Positions 22,616-30,855 of a stretch of 34,495 nt of DNA are shown here, piece after piece. Position 1 is the first letter of the stretch, and each line of letters starts with the position of its first letter. A model generated the notes under the pieces. The model ran no database searches and was not told the DNA's origin. It was given only the letters and a program-made list of their open reading frames with translations. A program made the translations under genes and the position numbers. Source of the DNA: Nitrospirota bacterium (lineage in GTDB: Bacteria; Nitrospirota; Thermodesulfovibrionia; Thermodesulfovibrionales; UBA1546); assembly GCA_016208875.1 (NCBI GenBank), contig JACQXD010000089.1:1-34495 (forward strand), in the 5' to 3' direction.

Positions 22616-23441
22616 GATCGGACGGCCCGAGCCGATAGAGATATTAAAGGAGTTCCTTCCATGGCTCGGTAATAAAGGGATCGAGATATTTTTAGATATC
22701 GAGACCGCTGCAAAACTTAATGTAAAAGGTTATTCCCGATCGGAGATGCCGTCGGTTGCCGATGTAATAGTTGTTTTGGGCGGCGACGGTACGATGCTTA
22801 ATGTTGCACGACTGGTTTGTGAAAGGGGGATCCCTATACTTGGGGTTAATCTCGGAGGTCTCGGTTTTATCACAGAGGTCCAGAGACAGGAACTCTATGA
22901 TGCGATGGAAAAGGTTTTATCCGGAGAATGTTTATCCGAAGACAGGCTGATGCTCATGGCTCATATTCACAGGCATGGAGAGAGGATTGCGGAGTATACC
23001 GTCTTGAATGATGTAGTTATAAATAAGGGGGCTCTCGCAAGGATCATAGACCTTGAAACCTGTATAAATAAAACGTATGTTACGACATTCAAGGCCGACG
23101 GGCTCATAGTATCAACTCCAACCGGTTCTACTGCATACTCTCTCTCGGCAGGCGGACCCGTTCTATATCCGACACTCGACAGTATTGTTCTGACGCCCAT
23201 ATGCCCGCATACCCTCACGAATCGGCCGACGGTTTTGCCCGACGATGTCTTGATAGAAGTTGTGCTGAAATCTCCGAGTGAAGACGTGTTTCTCACACTC
23301 GACGGCCAGGTGGGATTCTCTTTGAGAAAAGAAGATGTCGTTGAGGTAAAGAGATCACCTTTTAAGACAAAACTCCTTATCCCCTTTGAGAGAGATTATT
23401 TTCAGGTGTTGAGAACAAAACTCAAATGGGGAGAAAGATAG
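22590..23441 (+). CDS. nadK: NAD kinase
   Basis: A 283-residue NAD kinase, phosphorylating NAD to NADP in the cytoplasm. The catalytic GGDGT motif is in VVLGGDGTMLNVAR, the second conserved motif is GVNLGGLGFITEV, and the NAD-binding segment is TPTGSTAYSLSAGGP. The C-terminal region has TNRPTVLPDD and LTLDGQ. The length is normal. The start ATG lies within the end of tsaE, with GAGGGAA a few bases upstream, so the two are translated from one message. Confidence 0.95.
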   Translation: MKKIGIICKIGRPEPIEILKEFLPWLGNKGIEIFLDIETAAKLNVKGYSRSEMPSVADVIVVLGGDGTMLNVARLVCERGIPILGVNLGGLGFITEVQRQELYDAMEKVLSGECLSEDRLMLMAHIHRHGERIAEYTVLNDVVINKGALARIIDLETCINKTYVTTFKADGLIVSTPTGSTAYSLSAGGPVLYPTLDSIVLTPICPHTLTNRPTVLPDDVLIEVVLKSPSEDVFLTLDGQVGFSLRKEDVVEVKRSPFKTKLLIPFERDYFQVLRTKLKWGER

Positions 23442-23475
23442 AAGACAGATATCAGGTATCGGTGCTCAGGAGAAG

Positions 23476-24219
23476 ATGCAAAAAAGCAATAAGGCAATTT
23501 TGAAAGATATCAAGGCTGTTCTTGAATTCTATCAAGCACTTGGATTTGAGAGGCTGCCGCTTAAAACGATACAAGATACAGGATACAAGATACAGGATAC
23601 AAAATCATGCACCATGAATCATGCATCGTGCATCGTGCATCGTGCATCGCCGCTCAATTCCGGGCAAAAGGAAACCGCTTTGAAAGAACTGCGTGATGAG
23701 ATCGGTGATTGTCAGAGGTGTAAGCTCTCGAAGGGTAGAAAAAACCTTGTTTTCGGAGAAGGAAGCGTTGATGCAGAGATTATGTTCATAGGCGAGGGTC
23801 CTGGAGAGGAAGAAGATATTCAAGGAAGGCCGTTTGTCGGCAAGGCGGGGCAACTACTTACGAGTCTGATAACAAAGATGGGCTTTAAGAGGGAGGATGT
23901 TTATATAGGCAATATAGTCAAGTGCAGGCCTTCGTTTAACCGCGACCCCGAAGATGATGAAATAAATGCCTGCCTGCCGTTTATCGAAAAACAAGTTGAG
24001 ATAATATCTCCAAAGGTTATAGTTTCCCTCGGCCGGATATCCACCCAGACCTTGATAGGCATGAAGACTCCAATAAGCAAAATAAGGGGACACTTCCATA
24101 CATTTAATGATATCCCCCTGATGCCGACATTCCATCCTGCCTATCTACTTAGGAATCCCAAGGATAAATGGCTTGTCTGGGAAGATGCACAGAAGGTTTT
24201 AGAACGACTGAATAAATAG
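23476..24219 (+). CDS. Family 4 uracil-DNA glycosylase (Fe-S)
   Basis: A 247-residue glycosylase that removes uracil from DNA. The family 4 signature is complete: CQRC and the later Cys in VKCRP and NACLPF for a 4Fe-4S cluster, active-site motif GEGPGEEEDIQGRPFVGKAG, and motif HPAYLLRNP near the C-terminus. Residues 1-30 form a helical segment. Residues about 32-58 (QDTGYKIQDTK and following) are a linker encoded by an inserted repeat that is also found between remA and yicC. The RBS is AGGAG, 6 bases before the ATG. It follows nadK by 34 bases, so it is probably in the same operon. Confidence 0.93.
   Translation: MQKSNKAILKDIKAVLEFYQALGFERLPLKTIQDTGYKIQDTKSCTMNHASCIVHRASPLNSGQKETALKELRDEIGDCQRCKLSKGRKNLVFGEGSVDAEIMFIGEGPGEEEDIQGRPFVGKAGQLLTSLITKMGFKREDVYIGNIVKCRPSFNRDPEDDEINACLPFIEKQVEIISPKVIVSLGRISTQTLIGMKTPISKIRGHFHTFNDIPLMPTFHPAYLLRNPKDKWLVWEDAQKVLERLNK
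23568..23649. repeat. In-frame repeat insertion in the uracil-DNA glycosylase gene
   Basis: GATACAAGATACAGGATACA ... followed by CATGCATCGTGCATCGTGCA. The same two modules appear at 26838-26905 between genes. About 27 codons are added between the N-terminal helix and the catalytic domain. Confidence 0.8.
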
Positions 24220-24254
24220 AGTGTAATAGGAAAATTGCGGTAGACGATTGAAAA

Positions 24255-24329
24255 GTGAGAGAAAGAAACCTTTGTGATCTATGCGGTGGAGAATGCAGCA
24301 TAAAAATCAACGATCATGAACTGATGTGA
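24255..24329 (+). other. 24-codon ORF with a CX2CX3C motif, possible gene relic
   Basis: GTG at 24255 encodes VRERNLCDLCGGECSIKIN, ending HELM, before a TGA at 24327-24329. Three closely spaced cysteines suggest a metal or Fe-S site, or the tip of a lost gene. No RBS is seen. It lies in the 117-base gap between two convergent genes. I do not recognise it. Confidence 0.25.
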
Positions 24330-24336
24330 TTGAATG

Positions 24337-25548
24337 CTATCCCTGCAGAGAATTGACGACCGCATCCATGATTGCCTCGGCAGCTTCATCCTTTGTCATC
24401 AACGGAAAAGGTGTCTCTTTATTCTTCTCGATTATTGTTATCCTGTTCGTATCCACGTCAAAACCCGATCCCGGCGATGTTACATCATTAAATACAATTA
24501 TATCCGTTTTTTTTTGTAAAAGTTTTGTCCTTGCCCTATCAAGCCTGTTGCCTGTCTCTGCGGCAAATCCGACCAGTAGGGGTCTGTTCCTTAATCTTCC
24601 TATCTCTAAAAGTATATCGGGGGTATTCTTGAAATGGATATTGAGCTTATCCATCTTATCAATCTTAGTTTTTCGTTTAGTCTCGGGAGAAAAATCTGCC
24701 GGAGCAGCTGCCATGATAACTATATCCGTTCCCCTAAGGTTTTTAAAAACAGCATCCCTCATCTCCTGTGAGGTCTCCACAGAAATAAATGATTTTAAAT
24801 TCCCCGGCGTTCGAAGATATGAGTGCCCGCTTATCAATATCACATCGGCACCCCTTCTTATACATGCCCTTGCAACGGCATAACCCATCTTGCCCGATGA
24901 ACGGTTGGATATAAATCTTACCGGATCAAGATATTCGCGTGTCGGGCCTGCGGTTACGATAATTTTTTTTTTAGAAAGGTCTTTACTGCTCAGGGACGAC
25001 TTTATGGTTTCCATTATTTCACTTACCTCAGCCATTCTCCCGACTCCCTCCTCGCCGCATGCAAGGGTCCCCTTTTCCGGTCCTACCTGAACTATACCGA
25101 TAGATTTAAGGCGTTCAAGATTTTCCTGAACAATAGGATTCTCGTACATTCTCCAGTTCATCGAAGGTGCAATTACCACTTTCCCATTGAACGAAAGGAG
25201 GCATGTACTTAAAAGATCGTCGGCTATCCCGCCGGCAAATTTGCCGATCATATTTGCAGTTGCAGGAGCTACTACCATGAGGTCCGCATTGCGGGGAAGA
25301 TTTATATGCGACATCGGATTATCAAAAAGGTCCGAATAAACTCTATTTCCGGAGGCTATTTCAAGCGACAAAGAGGTTATAAAATTTTTTGAGGCATCGG
25401 TCATAATTACGGTAACCGACGCCTCTTCGTCCTTTAACCTTCTTATCAGATCAACTGCCTTATAAGCAGCTACTCCACCGGTTACACCGAGAAGTATATT
25501 CTTATTCTTCAGCAGCTTCTTCCTGTTTTTCACCAAAAAGCTCTTCAA
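24337..25548 (-). CDS. coaBC: Bifunctional CoaBC (Dfp), coenzyme A biosynthesis
   Basis: A 403-residue fusion of phosphopantothenoylcysteine decarboxylase (CoaC, about 1-195) and phosphopantothenate-cysteine ligase (CoaB, about 200-403). CoaC signatures: ILLGVTGGVAAYKA, the active-site His region MSHINLP, APATANMIGKFAGGIADDLLS and the PSMNWRMYENPIVQENL loop with ACGEEGVGRMAE. CoaB signatures: VTAGPTREYLDPVRFISNRSSGKMGYA and AAAPADFSP. The start overlaps rpoZ by 47 bases. Internal TTG/GTG codons at MKSFLVKN offer alternatives, but the ATG is retained. It is the last gene of the yicC-remA-gmk-rpoZ run. Confidence 0.94.
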   Translation of the reverse strand: MKSFLVKNRKKLLKNKNILLGVTGGVAAYKAVDLIRRLKDEEASVTVIMTDASKNFITSLSLEIASGNRVYSDLFDNPMSHINLPRNADLMVVAPATANMIGKFAGGIADDLLSTCLLSFNGKVVIAPSMNWRMYENPIVQENLERLKSIGIVQVGPEKGTLACGEEGVGRMAEVSEIMETIKSSLSSKDLSKKKIIVTAGPTREYLDPVRFISNRSSGKMGYAVARACIRRGADVILISGHSYLRTPGNLKSFISVETSQEMRDAVFKNLRGTDIVIMAAAPADFSPETKRKTKIDKMDKLNIHFKNTPDILLEIGRLRNRPLLVGFAAETGNRLDRARTKLLQKKTDIIVFNDVTSPGSGFDVDTNRITIIEKNKETPFPLMTKDEAAEAIMDAVVNSLQG

Positions 25549-25900
25549 AGGCCTTTTTATCCATCGTCTCTTTTTCGTGCAGGTAAACCTTCAGGTCCTT
25601 CTCAAGTTCTGTCAGTTCCTCAGGTGTTGCCTCTCTTTTCTTTTCCTCGATCAACCTTCTGTAATCGAATTTTCTGGCCTCTTCTCTTGCCTTTCTGGCC
25701 TCTTCTCCGACAACAAACTCAAGTTTTTCGCTCATAGCCTCTTCGATTGCGAGAGTGGTTATCTTTTTTGCTTTTGACTGGATCTTCGGCTTTGCACCAA
25801 AAGAAAGCTCTTTTGCCCTCTGTGATGCTATCATAACGAGCCTGTATCTTCCGTCAATCTTTTTCTCATCAATCTCTACTGGAAGCGACATTATATCCAT
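25502..25900 (-). CDS. rpoZ: RNA polymerase omega subunit
   Basis: A 132-residue protein. The N-terminal region GRYRLVMIASQRAKELSFG and ITTLAIEEAMSEKLEF match the omega fold (helix with ASxRAxEL, then helices carrying ALxEI-type residues). The family is often 70-100 residues. Here there is an additional acidic-basic coiled-coil tail rich in Glu and Lys (REEARKFDYRRLIEEKKREA). AAGGAGG sits 6 bases before the ATG at 25900. It lies in the usual position between gmk and coaBC. Confidence 0.9.
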   Translation of the reverse strand: MDIMSLPVEIDEKKIDGRYRLVMIASQRAKELSFGAKPKIQSKAKKITTLAIEEAMSEKLEFVVGEEARKAREEARKFDYRRLIEEKKREATPEELTELEKDLKVYLHEKETMDKKAFEELFGEKQEEAAEE

Positions 25901-25911
25901 TCAGCACCTCC

Positions 25912-26553
25912 TTATTTTTTTTTTTTTGTTAATCCGACGGGGCGAAAAAAGTTTTTCTTTACCCACAATGGGTCTATATTCTTTGTATGCAGACGCTCCG
26001 AGAGTATCACGGACTTGAGCTCCTCGATCGCGTCTTCAAAGTTATCGTTTATAATAACATAATTATACTTCTTATAATCTCTTATTTCATCCACTGCCCG
26101 TTTAAGCCTCTTTTCTATCTCCTTTCTTGAATTACACATCCTTCTTTTCAGCCGCTCTTTGAGTATCCTCATCGAGGGAGGAAGGATAAATATATAAACT
26201 CCGTCTATATATTTCTTCCTTATCTGCTCCGCACCCTGCGTGTCTATGTCAAGTATGACATTTATTCCCCTATTCAGCATCCTCTCGAGCCTTTTCCCGG
26301 ATGTCCCGTAAAGATTCCCGTGAACCTTTGCCCACTCGATAAACTCATCTTTCTTTATCATTTTACGGAATATATCTTCCTTAACAAAGGTATAATCTCT
26401 GTTATTTATCTCTCCCGGTCTCGCGGATCTTGTGGTGTAGGAAACCGAATGTCGCAGACCCGGAAAGATCGAACTGAGTTTTTGACACAGTGTAGTCTTG
26501 CCTGCGCCCGATGGTGCCGATACTATAAACAGATTTCCTCTATTCTTCTTCAC
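25912..26553 (-). CDS. gmk: Guanylate kinase
   Basis: A 213-residue guanylate kinase converting GMP to GDP. P-loop [14 protein letters not shown]-binding [14 protein letters not shown], and the lid/core residues [14 protein letters not shown] and [10 protein letters not shown] are all present. The protein ends GLTKKKK, encoded by a run of 13 A (T13 at 25915-25927 on the plus strand) just before the stop, which is a spot prone to slippage. The start overlaps remA by 14 bases. Confidence 0.95.
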   Translation of the reverse strand: MKKNRGNLFIVSAPSGAGKTTLCQKLSSIFPGLRHSVSYTTRSARPGEINNRDYTFVKEDIFRKMIKKDEFIEWAKVHGNLYGTSGKRLERMLNRGINVILDIDTQGAEQIRKKYIDGVYIFILPPSMRILKERLKRRMCNSRKEIEKRLKRAVDEIRDYKKYNYVIINDNFEDAIEELKSVILSERLHTKNIDPLWVKKNFFRPVGLTKKKK

Positions 26554-26821
26554 CGCCTATCACCTTGCCTTCGAGGAATCTCTGTGTGATGGTCTCGACC
26601 TGAATCGCACTGAGTATAATTTGATCGCTTTCGGTAATTATTATGGAACGGGTACGTCTACCCTCCGTTGCATCTATAAGTTTACCGTGTTTCCTCGCCT
26701 CTTCACGAAGCCTCTTCATAGGAGCAGAACCCGGCGTTACTATAGCAACAACCTTTGAGGCATAGACCATATTTCCAAATCCGATGTTTACCAATGTCGG
26801 CCCTAAATCACCTTTTTTCAT
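26540..26821 (-). CDS. remA: RemA/YlzA family (DUF370) regulatory protein
   Basis: A 93-residue protein of the RemA/DUF370 family ([20 protein letters not shown], then [20 protein letters not shown]). In Bacillus RemA is a ring-forming DNA-binding regulator of matrix genes, and the role here is unknown. The ORF track starts at 26875, but those extra 18 residues are translated repeat DNA. The ATG at 26821 has an ideal AGGAGGA RBS and matches the family N-terminus. It lies in the common yicC-remA-gmk order. Confidence 0.9.
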   Translation of the reverse strand: MKKGDLGPTLVNIGFGNMVYASKVVAIVTPGSAPMKRLREEARKHGKLIDATEGRRTRSIIITESDQIILSAIQVETITQRFLEGKVIGGEEE

Positions 26822-26837
26822 AATCCTCCTCTCGGTC

Positions 26838-26905
26838 ATGATACAGGATACATGATACATGATAAAAACATGCATCGTGCATCATATATCGTGCATCGTG
26901 TATCA
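26838..26905. repeat. Intergenic copy of the GATACAGGATACA / TGCATCGTGCATC repeat
   Basis: ATGATACAGGATACATGATA ... CATGCATCGTGCATCATATA ... fills the gap between remA and yicC. It shares both modules with the insertion inside the glycosylase gene at 23568. Confidence 0.8.
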
Positions 26906-27751
26906 CTGTATATTCTGTCCCTGTTCCCTCATCTTCTCTATCTCGCTCTTCATCTCGATTATAATATCGGAGATTCTGTAATCAACTGCTTTTGATGCAA
27001 TAGTATTCACTTCTCTGTTTAGCTCCTGCAGTAAGAAGTCTAATCTTTTTCCTACCGTATCACCGCCCAAGAGGAGTTTTTTGAACTGCCTTAGATGGTT
27101 TTCTATCCTCGTCAGTTCTTCCGTTGTATCAGTCTTTTCGATAAGAATGGCCGCCTCTTGAAACATCCTATCCCTGTCGGATTCGACGCCGGCCAGTAAT
27201 TCTTTGATTCTATCATGGAACTTTTTTTTATAAACCGCCTCTACAGCGGGACCGAGCAATACAAGTTCCTTATTTATCGCCTCAAGCCTGTCAGCCCTGC
27301 CGGAGATATCTGCTGCTATGGCACTGCCTTCATCCGTCCTCATCTTCTCAAGTTGTACTATTGCCTCTCTAAACGCATCATACAATAAAGAAGTATCATA
27401 TTCCGGTTCTTCGGTAATAAACAGTTCTCTATAATTCAAAAGGGTTTCAACGGCTATATCGCCCGGGATCCCAAGTTCGGATTTGAGGGTGTTAAGACTA
27501 TTATATATCTCCTTCGCAACCCCCGTATTTAATTTGAGCCGGGCCTTACCTCTGCTATCTATAGATATGGAGACATCAAACTTTCCCCTCGAGAATTTTT
27601 CCTTGAGCATATTTCTCAGAGGCATCTCGTGTTCCGTCAGCATCGGAGAAAGCCTGAAAGACATCTCCATAAAGCGATGATTCAGAGAGCGTATTTCCAC
27701 CCTTAAACCGTCTTTTTCCGAGGCCCCAAATCCCGTCATGCTCTGTATCAT
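26903..27751 (-). CDS. yicC: YicC-family endoribonuclease
   Basis: A 282-residue protein of the YicC family. The N-terminus IQSMTGFGASEKDG and EIRSLNHRFMEMSFRLS, and the C-terminus IIIEMKSEIEKMREQGQNIQ, are hallmark segments. YicC proteins are recently recognised endoribonucleases that act on small RNAs and mRNAs. It is the first gene of the yicC-remA-gmk-rpoZ-coaBC run. A TTGACT-17-TATATT promoter places the transcription start only about 4 bases before the ATG, and no RBS is visible. Confidence 0.93.
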   Translation of the reverse strand: MIQSMTGFGASEKDGLRVEIRSLNHRFMEMSFRLSPMLTEHEMPLRNMLKEKFSRGKFDVSISIDSRGKARLKLNTGVAKEIYNSLNTLKSELGIPGDIAVETLLNYRELFITEEPEYDTSLLYDAFREAIVQLEKMRTDEGSAIAADISGRADRLEAINKELVLLGPAVEAVYKKKFHDRIKELLAGVESDRDRMFQEAAILIEKTDTTEELTRIENHLRQFKKLLLGGDTVGKRLDFLLQELNREVNTIASKAVDYRISDIIIEMKSEIEKMREQGQNIQ

Positions 27752-27761
27752 GGTAGATTAC

Positions 27762-27790
27762 AATATAAAATAGTTGATCTATTTAGTCAA
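27762..27790 (-). promoter_or_regulatory. Promoter of the yicC-remA-gmk-rpoZ-coaBC run
   Basis: On the minus strand: TTGACT (27790-27785), a 17-bp spacer and TATATT (27767-27762). The expected start is near 27755, with the ATG at 27751, so the leader is essentially absent. Confidence 0.65.
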
Positions 27791-27804
27791 ATTTGTAATG
27801 CGCA

Positions 27805-27877
27805 CACACCCCTTAATCCCCTCTTGATAGAGGGGAATCTTTCCTCCCTTTGGAAAAGGGAGGTTAGGAGGGATTTT
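27805..27877. repeat. 73-bp repeat, inverted copy of 30389-30461
   Basis: CACACCCCTTAATCCCCTCT ... GGTTAGGAGGGATTT. It matches the reverse complement of 30389-30461 with a single visible difference (GGAAAA versus GGCAAA). Apart from the promoter above, it fills most of the gap 27752-27928. Confidence 0.9.
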
Positions 27878-27928
27878 TCAAATAAACAATCTCCACCCTT
27901 CACCGAAGGGTTACAGTTTTATATACAT

Positions 27929-29644
27929 TTACGATGAATATCCCCATCCCATTTTTGAAAGCCTTTTATACACAAGCAGGCCGGATATAAATGCAAGGGA
28001 AAGAAGGGAAATCCCTGATATATAAAATCCGAGAAGTATCTTTCCTATTCCGAGAGTAAGGCATATAACAAAGAGACAGCCGTAAAACCACTCGATAACG
28101 GCATCCGAAAGTGTATTGTTTTTTCGTGTATCATTAATCAATTTTTTAATAGGTCCCCAACCGGGGCCTCCGGGAGTTGTCTTTCTATAGAATTCTATCA
28201 ATTTCCGGTTATCCGAAGGTTTTGTCAGAAGTGTTACAAATACCCACACAACAGTAGATATGCCGATTATCAATGCAAGTTTTGTGTAATACGGAGAATC
28301 TTTAAAGGCAGAATGTGTATATACAATAATGGTCGTCACGGTTGAACACAGCATTGCGGATATCTCGCTCCATGCATTCACCCTCCACCAGTACCACCTG
28401 ATAATATAGACAAGCCCTGTTCCAGAGCCGAAGGCTATTAAGAATTTGAACACGCCTATTATCGAAGTAACATGATAAGTAACGACACCCGTGATGACCG
28501 AAAGGACAAGTGTTGCAATACGCGATACAAATATCAAATGCCTTTCGTTCGCATCCTTCCTAACATAAGGTCTGTAAAAATCATTAACAAAATATGCAGA
28601 CGAGAGATTGAGGTATGTACTCAACGTTGACATGAATGCTGCGAAAAAAGATGCCAGCATCAAGCCCCTTAACCCGGATGGAAGAAGATCAACCATCATC
28701 TGCGGATAAACAGCCTCATGGTCTTTGACTGCCGGATAAAGCACAATTGATGCAAGGGCTGCCAGTATCCACGGCCATGTCCTTAACCCATAATTTGCGA
28801 TATTGAAATAAAAGGTTGCAATAAGGCTGTGTCTCTCGTCCTTGCAGGAAGACATTCTCTGAACGATCACGCCTCCTCCATCGGATGAATATTTAGACCA
28901 CCAGCTTAATCCGATATAACCGAGGAACGTCATGAATGTTAGTCCGAAAAATCCTCCGTCAAGCGGTGGAAAAAAATTTAATGTACTCGAAGCAAGCTGA
29001 GACTTCATTACAGATATTCCCCCTGCCTTGTTTACGGATGCAAATGCAAGTACGATCGCGCCGACCATGGCGATAATGAACTGGAAGAAGTCCGTTGTTA
29101 CAACCCCCCAGTATCCCGAAAGCATCGCATAGGCTACAGTAATACCGCTCGATATGATAATGCTCTCCCATTTCCCCCATCCCAATGAGACATCTAATAT
29201 CTTTGCCATCGCTAAGATCACCTGTGCCTTTATGATCGTGTGTATCGCAACGGAAAAATAGATCGCCTTAAACCCCCTCAGTATCTTTGCCGACCTACCG
29301 GAATACCGCATGTCTATAAGTTCGACATCAGTGAGAACGCCGAGCCTTCTCCAGAGCCTTGCGAAGAAGAACACCGACATCATCCCTGACATAATAAAAC
29401 ACCACCACTGCCAGTTTTCGTATATCCCGTGTCCCCTCACAAGACCTGTTACATACAGCGGTGTATCCGAAGAGAAAGTAGTTGCAACCATCGAAGTCCC
29501 CGCAAGCCACCATGGAAGGTTCCTGCCTGAAAGGAAAAATTCCGAGATACTGGAAGACGCCCGTCGGGTGAAGTACACACCGATAAACAAAGACGCCGCC
29601 ATATATGCGGCTATAATAGACCAGTCAAGTGTGGACAAACTCAT
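27929..29644 (-). CDS. Sodium:solute symporter family transporter
   Basis: A 571-residue polytopic protein with about 13 hydrophobic helices. It begins DWSIIAAYMAASLFIGVYFTRR, followed by the SSS landmark SISEFFLSGRNLPWWLAGTSMVATTFSSDTP, and has the central MSTLSTYLNLSSAYFVNDFYRPY signature of the family. It uses the sodium gradient to import an organic solute, and the substrate cannot be read from the sequence. A C-terminal extension of about 60 residues carries two more helices. It is a single gene flanked by inverted copies of a 73-bp repeat. The start ATG is at 29644, with only AAGTAAG as a possible RBS. Confidence 0.88.
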   Translation of the reverse strand: MSLSTLDWSIIAAYMAASLFIGVYFTRRASSSISEFFLSGRNLPWWLAGTSMVATTFSSDTPLYVTGLVRGHGIYENWQWWCFIMSGMMSVFFFARLWRRLGVLTDVELIDMRYSGRSAKILRGFKAIYFSVAIHTIIKAQVILAMAKILDVSLGWGKWESIIISSGITVAYAMLSGYWGVVTTDFFQFIIAMVGAIVLAFASVNKAGGISVMKSQLASSTLNFFPPLDGGFFGLTFMTFLGYIGLSWWSKYSSDGGGVIVQRMSSCKDERHSLIATFYFNIANYGLRTWPWILAALASIVLYPAVKDHEAVYPQMMVDLLPSGLRGLMLASFFAAFMSTLSTYLNLSSAYFVNDFYRPYVRKDANERHLIFVSRIATLVLSVITGVVTYHVTSIIGVFKFLIAFGSGTGLVYIIRWYWWRVNAWSEISAMLCSTVTTIIVYTHSAFKDSPYYTKLALIIGISTVVWVFVTLLTKPSDNRKLIEFYRKTTPGGPGWGPIKKLINDTRKNNTLSDAVIEWFYGCLFVICLTLGIGKILLGFYISGISLLSLAFISGLLVYKRLSKMGWGYSS

Positions 29645-29695
29645 CTTACTTGTTTATTTGGCGGGCTGACTTTAAAAAACGTGAGAAATCTGCCA

Positions 29696-30250
29696 TTAAA
29701 AGATTTCTTCGACAGGAATCCTGAATCCATCGAGCAACCTTGATTTTACCTCTCCTCCACCTGCTGCCTTATCGAATAAAACAAATGCGTTCTCTTTATT
29801 TTCATATACCTCGATACTCTTTTCCATCGGATCAACTATCCAGTATTCCTTTACACCATGTTTTGCATAAATGTTATTTTTATGCTTCAGATCATAATAT
29901 GCAGTGGAAGGTGAGAGAATCTCTATAACCATATCGGGTGCACCCTCTATCTTTTTTTCTCCTATTATATTAAGTCTATCTTTCGAGATATAAATAATAT
30001 CGGGCTGGTATACCTCCGTATCCTCAAGATACACATCAATAGGAGAATCAAAAATCTCTCCGAGTTTTTCCTGCTTCTCTACAAACTCATATAGAAGAAA
30101 CTCAAGTTTTTTTGATATCTTCTGGTGATAAGGCATCGGCGATGGTGTCATTATTAACTCCCCCCCAATTAATTGATATGGCGAACCTTCCGAAAGTGCG
30201 GCATAATCCTTATATGTGTAAACTTTTTTCTGTTCTAACGTCGTCGGCAT
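29696..30250 (-). CDS. Uma2 family (DUF820) putative endonuclease
   Basis: A 184-residue protein with a PD-(D/E)XK-like nuclease fold. EVYQPDIIYIS and GAPDMVIEILSPSTAYYDLKHK carry the D-(x)n-E-x-L-(x)n-K residues, followed by GVKEYWIVDPMEKSIEVY. The ORF track starts at TTG 30475, but the first 75 residues are translation of a palindromic repeat and spacer. The ATG at 30250 (MPTTLEQKKVYTYKDY) is supported by AAAGG upstream and a TTGACA-17-TATCAT promoter at 30287-30315. Uma2 genes are abundant in some genomes with unknown biological roles. Confidence 0.85.
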   Translation of the reverse strand: MPTTLEQKKVYTYKDYAALSEGSPYQLIGGELIMTPSPMPYHQKISKKLEFLLYEFVEKQEKLGEIFDSPIDVYLEDTEVYQPDIIYISKDRLNIIGEKKIEGAPDMVIEILSPSTAYYDLKHKNNIYAKHGVKEYWIVDPMEKSIEVYENKENAFVLFDKAAGGGEVKSRLLDGFRIPVEEIF

Positions 30251-30286
30251 ACAAACCTTTCTACAAGTCCCTTGCTTTTCGATTTT

Positions 30287-30315
30287 ATGATAACAGAACA
30301 GTTTAATACTGTCAA
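30287..30315 (-). promoter_or_regulatory. Promoter of the Uma2 gene
   Basis: On the minus strand: TTGACA (30315-30310), a 17-bp spacer and TATCAT (30292-30287). The start is near 30280, giving a leader of about 30 bases to ATG 30250. The spacer overlaps ACAGT...ACTGT inverted arms. Confidence 0.7.
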
Positions 30316-30388
30316 AAAAACTACTCTCTTTCTCTTTTGCCTTCCTATTACTAAGATGTGCATAATAATGTGGACATTGAATATTTAT

Positions 30389-30498
30389 AAAATCCCTCCT
30401 AACCTCCCTTTGCCAAAGGGAGGAAAGATTCCCCTCTATCAAGAGGGGATTAAGGGGTGTGTTCCCCTTTGGCAAAGAGGGGTGAGGGGAGATTTTCT
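30389..30498. repeat. Composite palindromic repeat including the 73-bp inverted copy
   Basis: AAAATCCCTCCTAACCTCCC ... TTAAGGGGTGTG (30389-30461) continues into TTCCCCTTTGGCAAAGAGGG. It has the same module pattern as 22107-22195. It lies in the 30251-30526 gap, which otherwise holds only the Uma2 promoter. Confidence 0.85.
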
Positions 30499-30526
30499 GA
30501 ATAATGTCTATTCAATTATGAGAACC

Positions 30527-30850
30527 TTAGTATAAATGACGTTTCTTTGCAGCCAACAGAATATCAATATCCACTGTATCTTGTTTCCTCTTTAAGATAC
30601 GTTTATTTTTTATCAATTCATTCAATCCGATAAAGTTGACTCTCTTAATAACTCTTCGTAATCCTTTTCTATCTTTGCCATGTCTCAAACCTGCTTTCAA
30701 CTTAAAAGCCATTTCCCTCAAAAGCTGCATTGTTTCCAATCTTTCAGTAGGCGACATATTGAGATAATACTCAATATCAAAACGGCCGGCTGCCTTAAAA
30801 GAGCTTGATTTTTTTACCCATATTTTACTAATTTTTACGCCTTTCCCCAT
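30527..30850 (-). pseudogene. Antitoxin-like gene fused to the 3' end of a lost nucleotidyltransferase
   Basis: Starting at ATG 30850, the first 70 or so residues (MGKGVKISKIWVKKSSSFKA, DIEYYLNMSPTERLETMQLL, ending KGLRRVIKR) match small proteins that I recall preceding AbiEii/DUF6036-type nucleotidyltransferase genes. The remainder (NFIGLNELIKNKRILKRKQD) looks like the C-terminal end of that neighbouring nucleotidyltransferase (typical wording FIGLxELIKNKxAxGRxQDLADI). The body between them is absent, so the ORF is probably an in-frame fusion left by a deletion. The ORF-track start at 30886 is rejected, because TGCTATACT (extended -10) sits 6 bases before ATG 30850. Whether the fused product has any function is unknown. 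Confidence 0.6.
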
Positions 30851-30855
30851 GCTAA

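Noticed and set aside
26822-26875. N-terminal extension of RemA in the ORF track
   Set aside because: It is encoded by repeat DNA. The ATG at 26821 has an ideal RBS and matches the family start.
30251-30475. N-terminal extension of the Uma2 protein in the ORF track
   Set aside because: It is translation of a palindromic repeat plus the promoter region. ATG 30250 follows a good promoter.
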